A stretch of 64,000 nucleotides of DNA from Virgibacillus sp. NKC19-16. Its GTDB lineage: Bacteria > Bacillota > Bacilli > Bacillales > Amphibacillaceae. The translations under genes and the position numbers were made by a program. Where the stretch lies: assembly GCF_021560035.1 (NCBI RefSeq), contig NZ_CP074373.1, positions 2,600,001 to 2,664,000 on the forward strand, written 5' to 3'. Below, in pieces: positions 25,568 to 35,027 of the stretch (the first letter of the stretch is position 1; each line of letters begins with the position of its first letter). The notes beneath the pieces are model-generated. The model did not search any database. It was not told the DNA's origin and saw nothing but the letters and a program-made list of their open reading frames with translations.

Positions 25568-25600
25568 TCATACGAAATAGTCTGAAGCTATTTCGTATGA
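25568..25600. terminator. Perfect 13-bp inverted repeat at a convergent gene junction
   Basis: TCATACGAAATAG and its exact complement, separated by 7 nt, spanning the stop of ywbE and the end of the symporter gene. No T-tract follows, so it is a terminator-like hairpin of uncertain strength. Confidence 0.5.
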
Positions 25601-25782
25601 ACCCTCCCCACTTGTCCATCTTCTAATCGAACCTTAATTCCATGTGGGTGAAATTTAGAATTTGTAAGCAATTCTTTTACCACACCACGCGTTGTCTTAC
25701 CTGTTCGTTGATCTTTTTTCAATACGATATCCACTTCTAATCCAGGATAAATATTCTCGCGATGTCTCCCATCAACAGCCAT
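25588..25782 (-). CDS. ywbE: YwbE family protein (DUF2196)
   Basis: 64-residue protein with the typical YwbE sequence: RHRENIYPGLEVDIVLKKDQ, RTGKTTRGVV and FHPHGIKVRLEDGQVGRV. It is probably a small KOW/SH3-like barrel. Function unknown. It lies 20 bp after the DUF2164 gene in the same direction, likely one transcript. Confidence 0.9.
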   Translation of the reverse strand: MAVDGRHRENIYPGLEVDIVLKKDQRTGKTTRGVVKELLTNSKFHPHGIKVRLEDGQVGRVHTK

Positions 25783-25802
25783 GCTTCAAATCTCCTTAAA
25801 TC

Positions 25803-26030
25803 CTATTTTTGGATCTCAAATATATCATCAAGTTTTTCTGTCATATGTGCATGACTATCCTCAACTCCCTTATTATAAAACACTGGCGCCAGTTCTTCCA
25901 TGAAAAACTCTAGTACTAACATCGCAGCCAAATCACCAATTTGCTCATCACGTTCTTTTTCGAAATACCCTTGAATAGCTCCGACTAGTTTCTCCTTTTC
26001 CTGCTTCGTTAATTCAAATTTTGGTTTCAT
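25803..26030 (-). CDS. DUF2164 family protein
   Basis: 75 residues with the DUF2164 pattern: LTKQEKEKLVGAIQGYFEKERDEQIGDLAA, then LEFFMEELAPVFYNKGV. Mostly helical, acidic, with no membrane segment. Function is not known. It is the first gene of a pair with ywbE. Confidence 0.88.
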   Translation of the reverse strand: MKPKFELTKQEKEKLVGAIQGYFEKERDEQIGDLAAMLVLEFFMEELAPVFYNKGVEDSHAHMTEKLDDIFEIQK

Positions 26031-26100
26031 TTCACTCCCCCCTATTCTTGTATTCCATTATAGCATTTTGAAGAAGACCTATTTGAGAAATAAAGAATAT

Positions 26101-26154
26101 CACTGTTCGGTCTGGAACCGAACAGTGACAGGCACGCCCCGGAATTTGTCGAAT
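26101..26154 (+). repeat. Palindromic repeat, copy 1 (REP-like), before the SulP gene
   Basis: Perfect 11-bp palindrome CACTGTTCGGT/ACCGAACAGTG with a 5-nt loop, followed by ACAGGCACGCCCC and, after a short spacer, TTTGTCGAAT. The same arrangement, in the same orientation, recurs at 27524-27587 after the gene. Confidence 0.85.
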
Positions 26155-26252
26155 GCTTTCTTTCTTCTCCAGAATTTTCAATCAGAATAAATCCCACCCC
26201 CACAAAATATAGTACAAGTATAGGCTAAACGATCAAGGAGGCTTTTCATTCT

Positions 26253-27512
26253 ATGATGTACAAATTATTTCCCGGGTTAAAACAACTTGTACACTACAAT
26301 AAGCATAATTTAACAGGTGACATCACCTCGGGAATGACTGTTGCGGTTTTGTTAATTCCTCAAAGTATGGCATATGCCATCATAGCGGGGGTTCCCGTAT
26401 CCCTTGGTTTATTTGCAGCCACCTTTCCACTAATTGTCTATGCGTTAGTTGGAGGTTCTAAATATTTATCCGTGGGCCCGGTGTCCATCGTCTCTCTTTT
26501 AGCATTCTCTGGTATCACTGGTATTGTACAAGCTGATTCTTCTCGATTTATAGAGCTGATGATTATCCTTACGTTACTTGTTGGTGCGATTCAACTTGTT
26601 TTGGGCTTTGTAAAAGTTGGATCCTTTTTCGACTATGTCTCTTACTCTGTGATTAATGGATTTATATCTGCAGCTGCAATCATTATCGCTTTAAATCAAG
26701 TCAAATCTATCATGGGGGTCTCCTTACCTAGCTATGAGAATCTTATTTCCTATGGGAGGGAAATCATGAATCACCTTCCTGAAGCAAATATTTATACAGT
26801 TGCGATTGCTTTAGGAAGTATCTTTCTTTTACTGGGCATTAAAAAAATGTCTCCCGCCATTCCTGGAGCATTTATCGTTATTATCGCATCGGTTATGAGC
26901 GTGGATTATTTTGATTTAAACGAAAAGGGTGTGGCTATCGTAGGGAGCATTCCGCAATCATTACCTACTCTTTCTTTTCATATTCCTACACTTGATCTCA
27001 TTCTAGTATTATTTCCGATCGCTTTTATGATTTCGTTTATATCCTTTGTTGAGTCCTATGCCGTTGCAAAACAGTTAGCGAATAAAGATAACGATCGTCT
27101 CGACCCAAATCAGGAATTACGCGGATTAGGACTAGCTAATGTGACCAGTTCATTTGTTGGTTCCATCCCGGTAGCCGGAGCTATATCCAGAACAGCGGTA
27201 AACCATCAATCAGGTGCGAAAACTAACTTTTCCCTGCTTGTGACAGCATTGTTCATGCTCCTAGCTATACTGTATTTAACCCCATTATTCTATTATTTAC
27301 CAAAAGCAACACTTGCAGCGATTATCATTATTGCTGTCTTGAAGCTGATTAATTTTAAACAATTGATATCCTATTTTAAAACCAAAATCTCTGATGCTAT
27401 GATTTTCCTTACTACCTTTATAGCCACATTAATGATTGATATCTTTCTCGGACTGATAATAGGTATTTCCCTCTCAATCGTCATTACATTGATGAAGCGT
27501 GAAAAGCAGTAA
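26253..27512 (+). CDS. SulP-family anion permease without STAS domain
   Basis: 419 residues with the SulP signature PQSMAYAIIAGVP near residue 35 and 10-12 hydrophobic helices. Most SulP transporters (sulfate, bicarbonate) have about 550 residues with a C-terminal STAS domain. This one stops shortly after the last helix (ITLMKREKQ), so it is a short STAS-less form; no frameshift is evident. AAGGAGG precedes the tandem ATGs. It is flanked on both sides by matching palindromic repeats. Confidence 0.9.
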   Translation: MMYKLFPGLKQLVHYNKHNLTGDITSGMTVAVLLIPQSMAYAIIAGVPVSLGLFAATFPLIVYALVGGSKYLSVGPVSIVSLLAFSGITGIVQADSSRFIELMIILTLLVGAIQLVLGFVKVGSFFDYVSYSVINGFISAAAIIIALNQVKSIMGVSLPSYENLISYGREIMNHLPEANIYTVAIALGSIFLLLGIKKMSPAIPGAFIVIIASVMSVDYFDLNEKGVAIVGSIPQSLPTLSFHIPTLDLILVLFPIAFMISFISFVESYAVAKQLANKDNDRLDPNQELRGLGLANVTSSFVGSIPVAGAISRTAVNHQSGAKTNFSLLVTALFMLLAILYLTPLFYYLPKATLAAIIIIAVLKLINFKQLISYFKTKISDAMIFLTTFIATLMIDIFLGLIIGISLSIVITLMKREKQ

Positions 27513-27523
27513 AGAGAAGCTCT

Positions 27524-27587
27524 CACTGTTCGGTTCCATACCGAACAGTGACAGGCACCACCCGTTTTTTGTCATATTTTGTCGAAT
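27524..27587 (+). repeat. Palindromic repeat, copy 2 (REP-like), after the SulP gene
   Basis: CACTGTTCGGT/ACCGAACAGTG with a 5-nt loop, then ACAGGCACCACCC and TTTGTCGAAT: the same module as at 26101-26154. It begins 12 bp after the SulP stop. Confidence 0.85.
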
Positions 27588-27651
27588 AACAGTACAAGGC
27601 AGGATTTTTGCTTCTGATGGCGTATAATATTATGTACAAGGGAGGATTAAT

Positions 27652-29349
27652 ATGAAAACATTCGAGGAGTTTACATACGAACGACCGAATATGGAAGAAG
27701 AGAAGAACAAATTCAACGTATTACTGGACGATTTAACCGGTGCCCAATCGGCTGAGGAAGCAACAAATGCTGTTGAGGCGATTAATGCATTTCGCCAGAG
27801 ACTATCAACACTATTTGAGCTGGTTTTTATTCGCGCATCTATCGACACCAATGATGCATTTTACCAAAAAGAACGTGATTTCACCGATGAAATGGAACCT
27901 GAAATAACAGCGATGGATACAGCATTTTATAAGGAATTAATAAAATCCCCCTATCGTGATCAGCTTGAAAAACAATGGGGAACCCAGCTGTTCCATATTG
28001 CTGATTTTCAGATCAGAGAATTTTCGCCGGAGGTCATTGGGCTGTTGCAAAAGGAAAACAAGCTCATGTCCGAGTACTCAAAACTAGTCGCATCAGCGGA
28101 AGTGGAATTTGAAGGAAAAACCTATACACTTGCTCAGCTTGAACCATTCATGCAAGATACAGATCGCAATCGACGGAGGCAAGCTGTTGAGGCAAGCACA
28201 GGATTTTTTGAAGAAAATGCAGCCAAATCCGATGATATCTATGATCAATTGGTAAAAGTACGTCATAAAATCGCAACCACATTGGGGTATAAAAATTTTG
28301 TAGAACTTGGATATATACGCATGCAGCGTTTCGATTATAATCCTGACATGGTTGCCGTTTTCCGCAGGCAGGTGCGCGATACCATTGTGCCGATAGCTTC
28401 CAAATTATACAAAAAGCAGACAGAGCGTATTGGTGTAGACGCCTTGAAATTCCATGATGAAAATTTTCTATTCGAAAGTGGAAATGCAACACCAAAAGGA
28501 TCCTCTGCATGGATTATTCAAAACGGTATAAAAATGTATGAAGAATTATCAGAAGAAACGAAGGCATTTTTTCACTATATGCTTGACCGTAACTTAATGG
28601 ATCTTGAAGCAAAGAAAGGGAAAGAAGCAGGTGGATATTGCACCTATCTAGAAGCCTATCAATCTCCGTTCATTTTCGCAAATTTCAACGGAACGTCAGG
28701 TGATATCGATGTATTGACACATGAAGCAGGACACGCATTCCAAGACTATTCCAGTCGAGATATTGGTGTTCCGGAATACCTGTATCCAACCCATGAAGCG
28801 GCCGAAATCCACTCGATGAGCATGGAATTTTTCACTTGGCCTTGGATGGAATTATTCTTCAAAGAAGACACGGATAAATACAAGTACGCTCACTTATCGG
28901 AAGGACTCACGTCTATACCATACGCTGTTGCTGTTGATGAATTCCAGCATCTCATCTACGAAAATCCGGAATGGACACCAGATGAGCGCAAACAGGCCTG
29001 GAGAAAATTAGAACAAACCTACCTGCCACATCGTGATTATGATGGCAATGCTTACCTGGAAGCAGGTGCTTTCTGGCAGCGTCAAGGGCATATTTATGAA
29101 GATCCTTTCTATTATATTGATTACACACTAGCACAAATCTGCGCCTTCCAATTCTGGAAAAGATCACGTGAAAATCAGAAGGATGCTTGGGATGATTATG
29201 TAAACTTAAGTAAATTAGGCGGCTCAAAATCCTTCCTGGAACTTGTGGAGACGGCAAATCTTCGTTCCCCATTTGAAGAAGGAACGGTGGAGTCAGTCGT
29301 TGGTACGATTGAAGATTGGCTTGATTCGGTGGATGACAAAGCATTATAA
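27652..29349 (+). CDS. M3-family oligoendopeptidase (PepF/Pz-peptidase type)
   Basis: 565-residue cytoplasmic zinc metallopeptidase. The active-site helix LTHEAGHAFQDYSSRD (His-Glu-x-x-His, near residue 357) and the downstream Glu ligand in THEAAEIHSMSMEF match peptidase family M3B. Length equals the ~564-residue Bacillus/Geobacillus group. It cleaves short peptides and probably recycles signal or degradation peptides. GGGAGG precedes the ATG and a strong terminator follows. Confidence 0.93.
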   Translation: MKTFEEFTYERPNMEEEKNKFNVLLDDLTGAQSAEEATNAVEAINAFRQRLSTLFELVFIRASIDTNDAFYQKERDFTDEMEPEITAMDTAFYKELIKSPYRDQLEKQWGTQLFHIADFQIREFSPEVIGLLQKENKLMSEYSKLVASAEVEFEGKTYTLAQLEPFMQDTDRNRRRQAVEASTGFFEENAAKSDDIYDQLVKVRHKIATTLGYKNFVELGYIRMQRFDYNPDMVAVFRRQVRDTIVPIASKLYKKQTERIGVDALKFHDENFLFESGNATPKGSSAWIIQNGIKMYEELSEETKAFFHYMLDRNLMDLEAKKGKEAGGYCTYLEAYQSPFIFANFNGTSGDIDVLTHEAGHAFQDYSSRDIGVPEYLYPTHEAAEIHSMSMEFFTWPWMELFFKEDTDKYKYAHLSEGLTSIPYAVAVDEFQHLIYENPEWTPDERKQAWRKLEQTYLPHRDYDGNAYLEAGAFWQRQGHIYEDPFYYIDYTLAQICAFQFWKRSRENQKDAWDDYVNLSKLGGSKSFLELVETANLRSPFEEGTVESVVGTIEDWLDSVDDKAL

Positions 29350-29390
29350 GTGATTAAAACTAGCTCACAAACTCATAACTACGATAAATG

Positions 29391-29436
29391 AAAAGAATCC
29401 ATTTTGAAAAAAGATTGATCAAAATGGATTCTTTTT
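29391..29436. terminator. Strong terminator after the M3 peptidase
   Basis: AAAAGAATCCATTTTGA pairs with TCAAAATGGATTCTTTT over a 9-nt loop and is followed by a T-run. Confidence 0.9.
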
Positions 29437-29506
29437 CAGTAGTTTTAGATTTATTTTTATAAAAACGTATGATCATTTTCTACCCATGGTCTTCAAACGT
29501 CCTGCA

Positions 29507-30265
29507 TCATCTCAAGTCCTCTTTCATTTTATATCTAGCGGCAATAAAGGAAAATAAAAGTATGAAAATAATCGCTACACCAGCTACGTGAATGACATCA
29601 TTCATATTATTGAAATCTTTTATACTGACAATTGTGTTCACCAACATGTATGAAGACACATTTACATTACCAATAAGAGATTCCAATGCACCGACAAGCA
29701 TCCCAGGGACATTTAACGCAAGGACTACCCCTATAACTAAGCTAGTAATCATGCTTCTACTGACAATCGAAATAAACAGAACCACAATTGAAAATGCCCA
29801 ATGGAGTAAAAACTGACCGACTAGCAATTTTATAAAAAATCCCAAATCGCCAATAGCTGCGTTATTGAAGAAAATAGTTCTTCCGATTAGATCAGAAATA
29901 ACCATCGTCACTAGCATGAACAGCGTGAATAGTCCCAGAATCAGGATTTTAGAAATGACGGAATACATCCGCGCATTATTCATGGATATATAATTCTTAT
30001 AGAATCCGGAGTTATATTCACTCATATAGAAATAAACACTGAATACAGCAACATACATCAGCACCCATGACGGCGTTTGAGATAGTACTAATTGAATAAA
30101 CTCACTTGCATTCATTGAGCTAACTGGTATGCCGCCTTGTTCAACAGGATATTGGCTCATCATGAATACGCCGAACAGTTGAAAAGCAGCGTAAATAAGC
30201 AACAATAAATACATAATTTTATTGTTTTTAAAGCGTTGAAGATCCATCTTGAAAATATTAATCAT
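29507..30265 (-). CDS. ABC-2 type permease subunit
   Basis: 252-residue membrane protein with about six hydrophobic segments (first YLLLLIYAAFQLFGVFMM), arranged as in lantibiotic-immunity/bacitracin-type ABC-2 exporters. The start at 30265 follows GAGGAGG, and the coding region overlaps the ATPase stop by 8 bp, showing tight coupling. With the ATPase, response regulator and kinase it forms a four-gene stress or antibiotic-response export unit. Its ATPase partner is frameshifted in this sequence, so export may be lost. Confidence 0.85.
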   Translation of the reverse strand: MINIFKMDLQRFKNNKIMYLLLLIYAAFQLFGVFMMSQYPVEQGGIPVSSMNASEFIQLVLSQTPSWVLMYVAVFSVYFYMSEYNSGFYKNYISMNNARMYSVISKILILGLFTLFMLVTMVISDLIGRTIFFNNAAIGDLGFFIKLLVGQFLLHWAFSIVVLFISIVSRSMITSLVIGVVLALNVPGMLVGALESLIGNVNVSSYMLVNTIVSIKDFNNMNDVIHVAGVAIIFILLFSFIAARYKMKEDLR

Positions 30266-31189
30266 GGGAACCCTCCTCACTCTCAGTTCCCGTCCGCTTC
30301 AAAAAATATTGTTCCAAACTCTGCTTATGCTTCGTAATGGAATGGACAGATATTCCGTTTTCAACTAAAATCTTCGCTATTTGTTTGTTTTCAACATGTG
30401 TATCATATACATACATTGTTCGATCACTAATCACCTTGTAATTGTTGATATTCAGCCGTTCTTCCAGGAGAGGGACAGCCATTTTTACTTCGTCCACTTC
30501 TACTTCAATGCGCTCTTCGCATTTAAGCAGAAGTTCTTCTTTTGAATTAATCTCGATAATCTCTCCATTATGAAGAATCGCATATTTAGTTGCTACTTTC
30601 GACAGTTCCTCCAAAATATGGCTGGAAATAATGATGGTCATTCCCGTTTTATTCAGTTCCAAAATCAGCTTTCTGACCTCGGAAATGCCCTGTGGATCCA
30701 AGCCATTAATCGGCTCATCCAAGATCAAGACATCCGGGCTTCCCATTAACGCAACGGCAATTCCAAGTCTTTGCTTCATCCCCATGGAATAATTTTTAAC
30801 CTTGGTCTTGTTTGATCTATCCAAACCAACAAGCTTCAGCACTTCATTAATATGCTTATTTCTTCCTTTTAGCCCGTAAGAAATAGCGATCAAATCCAAA
30901 TTTTCATATGCGGAGTAATAAGGATACAACCCCGCATCCTCAATCAGCAAGCCCATCCGTTCAAAATAAGAATGATTATTCTTTACTGCATGATCAAATA
31001 AATGAATTTCTCCAGATGACGGATACATTAACCCCCGATCATCTTCAACAAGGTAGATTTTCCAGCTCCATTTTGGCCAATCAAACCGAAAATTTCGCCT
31101 CTCGTTATTTTGAAATCCGCCTTATACACTGCCGTCTCCGATTTGAATTGTTTGGTCAGCTGGTTAACTTCAATAATTGCATGTGTCAT
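30258..31189 (-). pseudogene. ABC transporter ATPase (BcrA-like), single-base frameshift
   Basis: The gene starts with MTHAIIEVNQLTKQ at 31189 and has Walker A GQNGAGKST, then meets a stop right after LLKMIGG. The frame resumes as LMYPSSGEI and continues with the signature YSMGMKQRL, Walker B VLILDEPINGLDPQG and the His switch ISSHILEE. Adding one G to the five-G run (C5 on the plus strand, 31032-31036) would restore a normal ~310-residue ATPase. So this is either a real inactivation or a homopolymer sequencing error. Confidence 0.88.
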
Positions 31190-31271
31190 ATTCAACGCCT
31201 CCTCCCCAAAAAGGTTAGCAAAAAGAAGCTAACAAATCGCCAAGAAAAAGTTAAGAAAGTTCAAAGAAACA

Positions 31272-31955
31272 TTATGTACTCAGCCTGAAGCCAATTCCCC
31301 AAACAGTATCGATGTAAGCCTCTTTATCATGACGCTTGATTTTATTGCGGATGTTGCTTATATGAACAGTAATTGTCTTGTCTTCTCCGATATATAAATC
31401 GTCCCATGCAAGCTCATATAGATCCTGTTTTGTAAACACCCGGGTAGGATTTTTCACCAGGAGTTCAATAATTTTGTATTCCTGTCTTGTAAGATTCAAC
31501 GCTGCATTATTGACTTTAATACTCATTGTACCGCTGTCCAGAAACAAGTTTTTATGTCTGTATTGAGAGACGGATTCGGTTTTGGAATTTCTTTTTAAAT
31601 GCACGTTGATTCTCGCAAGCAATTCCTCAACTTCGAAGGGTTTCGTGACATAATCGTCGGCACCCAAATCGAATAAGTTTAATTTATGATCCAGTTTTTC
31701 CTTGGCCGATAATACAATAACCGGAGTCTCGCACTTTAATTCCGTTCTTAATTCATACATAAAGGCTTCTCCTGATAAGCCGGGAAGCATAAGATCCAAT
31801 ATAATAAGCTCATAAACGTGGTGAGCGGCATGCATTTTCCCCTCGCTCCCGGAATACGCCTGGGTGCATAGAAAATTCTCTTTTCGCAGCACGTCATAAA
31901 TGATGTTGTTGATATGTTCATCGTCCTCGATAATAAGAATACGTTGCTGACTCAT
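31272..31955 (-). CDS. OmpR-family response regulator
   Basis: 227 residues. Receiver domain: acidic pair in IIEDDEH, phospho-acceptor Asp in LIILDLMLPG (near 54), Lys in YVTKPFE. The C-terminal winged helix has LTRQEYKIIELLVKNP and TVWGIGFRL. Its ATG overlaps the kinase stop by 4 bp. It most likely drives the adjacent ABC exporter genes. Confidence 0.94.
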   Translation of the reverse strand: MSQQRILIIEDDEHINNIIYDVLRKENFLCTQAYSGSEGKMHAAHHVYELIILDLMLPGLSGEAFMYELRTELKCETPVIVLSAKEKLDHKLNLFDLGADDYVTKPFEVEELLARINVHLKRNSKTESVSQYRHKNLFLDSGTMSIKVNNAALNLTRQEYKIIELLVKNPTRVFTKQDLYELAWDDLYIGEDKTITVHISNIRNKIKRHDKEAYIDTVWGIGFRLST

Positions 31956-32866
31956 CTCATTTTCTCCTTTTCCGTTTTGTCAAAGGCCAAACTAATGCGA
32001 AATCCCTCCCCCTTCAACTCAGCATAAACATGACCATTCATTTTCTCCATAAGCGACTTTACAATAGAAAGTCCAAGTCCCGAAGAATGGTTGGTGCGCG
32101 ATGGATCTTCTTTGTAAAATTGGGTGAATATCCTGGCAAAGTCGATGGATTCGCTCCGCTTTAGCAAATTGGTAAAGTGAAATAAAACCTCATTCTCCTT
32201 CTCTTCATAACGAATAGTTAAAGCACCATCTCCATGCAAAAAGTAGTTTCTTATAATGTTTTCGCACACCCGCTCAAGTGAGCTTTCATTTCCCGCAATA
32301 TAAATTGATGATTCAGGGAGGATGAAGTCCGGTTCATCGCCGTTTCGTGAAAACTCATCTAAAAATGAGAACAGACGCCTTTTCAGCACATTGCTAATAT
32401 CAATCGGCTCCAATTCCAAAGTGTAATCCGGGTTTTGCAATTTAGTATACAGAAACAGCTCATCCACAAGCGTGATTATTTGTTTTATTCTAGTCTGGGA
32501 CAGCATGACATACTGCGTTTTTTCTTTAACGTCTTCGGATCGTTTGGCCAGTTGAAGATAACCGTCAAGTGATGTAATCGGGGTTCGTATGTCATGGGAT
32601 AGGCTAACGATTGTCGCATTGATTTCTTCACTTTTTTTAATAAATTCCTGGTTCAGTTCTCTTTGATTACGAAGCAGCGTATTGCACAAATCAATCAATC
32701 GGGAAATTTCCTTAGGCTTGATTTGCGTTTGAATAAATTTGAAAGAATTATGCTTTGAAATAAAAGACAATTGATTCCCAATATCCTTTATTTGCTTCTT
32801 ATAGTACAGTAAGTAAATGGTTTGGATTATTAACGCAACTGATAACAGTATTAGGGCGATAAGCAT
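31952..32866 (-). CDS. Sensor histidine kinase with a single N-terminal membrane helix
   Basis: 304 residues. One hydrophobic helix (1-22) is followed directly by a short linker, the H-box SLSHDIRTPITSLDGYLQL (His near 94), an N-box CENIIRNYF and a G-box SSGLGLSIVKSLM. There is no extracytoplasmic sensor domain, so, like intramembrane-sensing kinases, it may sense through the membrane or the exporter. First gene of the kinase-regulator-ATPase-permease set. Confidence 0.92.
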   Translation of the reverse strand: MLIALILLSVALIIQTIYLLYYKKQIKDIGNQLSFISKHNSFKFIQTQIKPKEISRLIDLCNTLLRNQRELNQEFIKKSEEINATIVSLSHDIRTPITSLDGYLQLAKRSEDVKEKTQYVMLSQTRIKQIITLVDELFLYTKLQNPDYTLELEPIDISNVLKRRLFSFLDEFSRNGDEPDFILPESSIYIAGNESSLERVCENIIRNYFLHGDGALTIRYEEKENEVLFHFTNLLKRSESIDFARIFTQFYKEDPSRTNHSSGLGLSIVKSLMEKMNGHVYAELKGEGFRISLAFDKTEKEKMR

Positions 32867-33175
32867 TTGTTGACTTCCCTTCTTTCCTGCATTATAAAGT
32901 TACAACGAGATTTTGAATCCGATCGACAATGCTGCCTCGCATCGTTACTAAGAGTCTTCTTATCTACTAAATAATCATGCTTAATTTCACATTCATCATC
33001 TTCAGATAGAAAAATTCGGCATTTGTCTCGTCATCTAGTATACCTATATTTTTTTAAATCCTCCATAATCTTAGGAACATTCTACACCAATTCCTCCAGC
33101 TTTTGAATAGAAAGTAAGCTCAAAAAGAATCAATCAAGATATGACATATGCTCGGTCGCTCTATACTTCCCTATT
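32867..33175. other. Intergenic region without a recognisable gene
   Basis: About 310 bp between the histidine kinase and nhaC terminator. On the minus strand a stretch near 32900-33060 reads as a broken, Lys/Asp/Glu-rich frame with a stop inside it and no ribosome site. It could be a decayed gene, but I cannot assign it. Confidence 0.4.
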
Positions 33176-33180
33176 ATCAT

Positions 33181-33225
33181 AAAAAAAGAATCACACTCGT
33201 ATCACCGAAGTGCGATCCCTTTTTT
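33181..33225 (-). terminator. Terminator of the NhaC gene
   Basis: On the minus strand GGATCGCACT pairs imperfectly with AGTGTGATTC, followed by TTTTTTT; it sits 14 bp after the gene's stop. Confidence 0.7.
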
Positions 33226-33238
33226 ATGATCGTAAACC

Positions 33239-34786
33239 TTATCCAACGGCATTCCCTGGTATCTTCTGTCCCCATACTCGATTCAACATATATGCAAAGG
33301 CAAATAATGTTACTGCACCGACCACTAGTGCCGCTACTGCTGATCCTGTGATTCCTGCAACAAGGAAGGAAATAATTCCACTGATCCCAGCAGTGATTGC
33401 GTAGGGAAGCTGCGTATTTACATGATCAATCAGATCGCTGGATGATCCTGCCGACGAAAGAATCGTTGTATCTGAAATCGGCGAACAATGATCCCCAAAC
33501 ACCCCTCCACTTAGTACTGCAGCAATGGCCAAATACATCGATATATCCATCGAAGCAGCCAGCGGCATTGCTATCGGAATCATGATCGCAAACGTTCCAT
33601 ACGACGTGCCTGTTGTGAATGCTACAATGGCCCCCACAATAAATAGCAAGAGTGGAATGATCGCTGGCGTGGCATTTTGTTCGGCAAAATCAACAATATA
33701 GGCAGCTGTTCCAAGTTCAGATGTTACACTTCCAATCGACCATGCCAAAGCCAAAATAATATACACCAGCATCATGCTTTTGAAACCATTTATATAAATC
33801 GCTATTGCTTCTTTAAAATTAAATAATTTTTGTTGCATCCCCATACCAAGTCCGACAATTCCTGCTGCAAATGCTGCGATCAAAATGGATAGCCCTCCAT
33901 CCGATTCTCCAATTGCTGTAACAAAATCATTTTCCGGAAATCCACCCGTCCATAAAAACAATGGTGGGATCAACCCGATAAGTACGACAATCGGAACAAT
34001 CATATTTCGCATTTTCGGTGTTGTATTTTCATCCATCTTCACATCTGTCATGGAATCATCTGACGGCGGTTGTGCACCATCACGCAATAATTTTCCAGTT
34101 GTTCGCGCACGATACTCTGCTTGTGCCATCGGACCGAAATCCCATTTCATGAAAATAATGATGGCAACAAGAATTAGTGCCAAAATGGAGTAAAAATTAA
34201 ACGGTATCGTGAAAATATACGCCATATAGGCTGAATCAGAAATGCCCAGCTCCACAAATTGTGCACCAATCAGCCCCATTACAAATACAACCCATGTAGA
34301 AACAGGACCCAGCAAACACATTGGTGCAGCCGTGGAATCAACAATGTAGGCCAGCTTTTCCCTGGAAACACGCATTTTATCCGTAACGGATCGCATCACA
34401 CTTCCCACAGTAAGTGCATTAAAATAATCTTCAAAGAAAATAATGATACCAAAAAGCATGGTAGAGCCCTGCGCACCTCTAGGCGATTTTACTTTGCCGG
34501 CAATCGCAGTTGCAATCGCATGCGCACCACCTGTTTTTTGTAAAACCGCAATAAGCACCCCGAACAACCCACAATATATTAGAACGGTAGCACTCCACTC
34601 ATCCCCAACATTCGGTAGGATAAAGTCACTAAACACGGCATACAACCCCATCAGTGGATTCCAGCCATGAAGCATGGTCGCCCCGAGCCAAACACCTGCA
34701 AAAAGTGCCGGGATAACATTTCGTGTCAAAAGCGCCAGCACAATCGCTATAACTGGTGGTAACAAAGACAGAATTCCAAATTCCAT
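33239..34786 (-). CDS. NhaC-family Na+/H+ antiporter
   Basis: 515-residue membrane protein with about 12 helices, matching NhaC/ArcD-like antiporters. Conserved parts are IIFFEDYFNALTVGSVMR near residue 113, TGTSYGTFAIMIPIA near 392 and GGVFGDHCSPISDTTILSS near 430. Members exchange Na+ for H+, or malate for lactate. In a salt-tolerant Bacillaceae a Na+/H+ or Na+-malate/lactate role is likely, but the exact pair is unknown. Single gene. Confidence 0.9.
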   Translation of the reverse strand: MEFGILSLLPPVIAIVLALLTRNVIPALFAGVWLGATMLHGWNPLMGLYAVFSDFILPNVGDEWSATVLIYCGLFGVLIAVLQKTGGAHAIATAIAGKVKSPRGAQGSTMLFGIIIFFEDYFNALTVGSVMRSVTDKMRVSREKLAYIVDSTAAPMCLLGPVSTWVVFVMGLIGAQFVELGISDSAYMAYIFTIPFNFYSILALILVAIIIFMKWDFGPMAQAEYRARTTGKLLRDGAQPPSDDSMTDVKMDENTTPKMRNMIVPIVVLIGLIPPLFLWTGGFPENDFVTAIGESDGGLSILIAAFAAGIVGLGMGMQQKLFNFKEAIAIYINGFKSMMLVYIILALAWSIGSVTSELGTAAYIVDFAEQNATPAIIPLLLFIVGAIVAFTTGTSYGTFAIMIPIAMPLAASMDISMYLAIAAVLSGGVFGDHCSPISDTTILSSAGSSSDLIDHVNTQLPYAITAGISGIISFLVAGITGSAVAALVVGAVTLFAFAYMLNRVWGQKIPGNAVG

Positions 34787-35027
34787 ACTGTTCTACTCCC
34801 CCCATATTTTTTCAAGAAATTTTAACAGCGTTAAAGCCTCCCTTCCAGCAAAAGTTGCGCATCAATATTAATTTTTATAGAATTTTCACTATAATAAATA
34901 TATTGATCGAACAGGGAAACTATGTTCATATACAGAAATTTGCCTGCTGAAAATTAACTTCTGACTTCATCCTCACTTTATGATAAGATATGTATATACC
35001 ATTTCATTTCACACAAAGGAGCACAAC

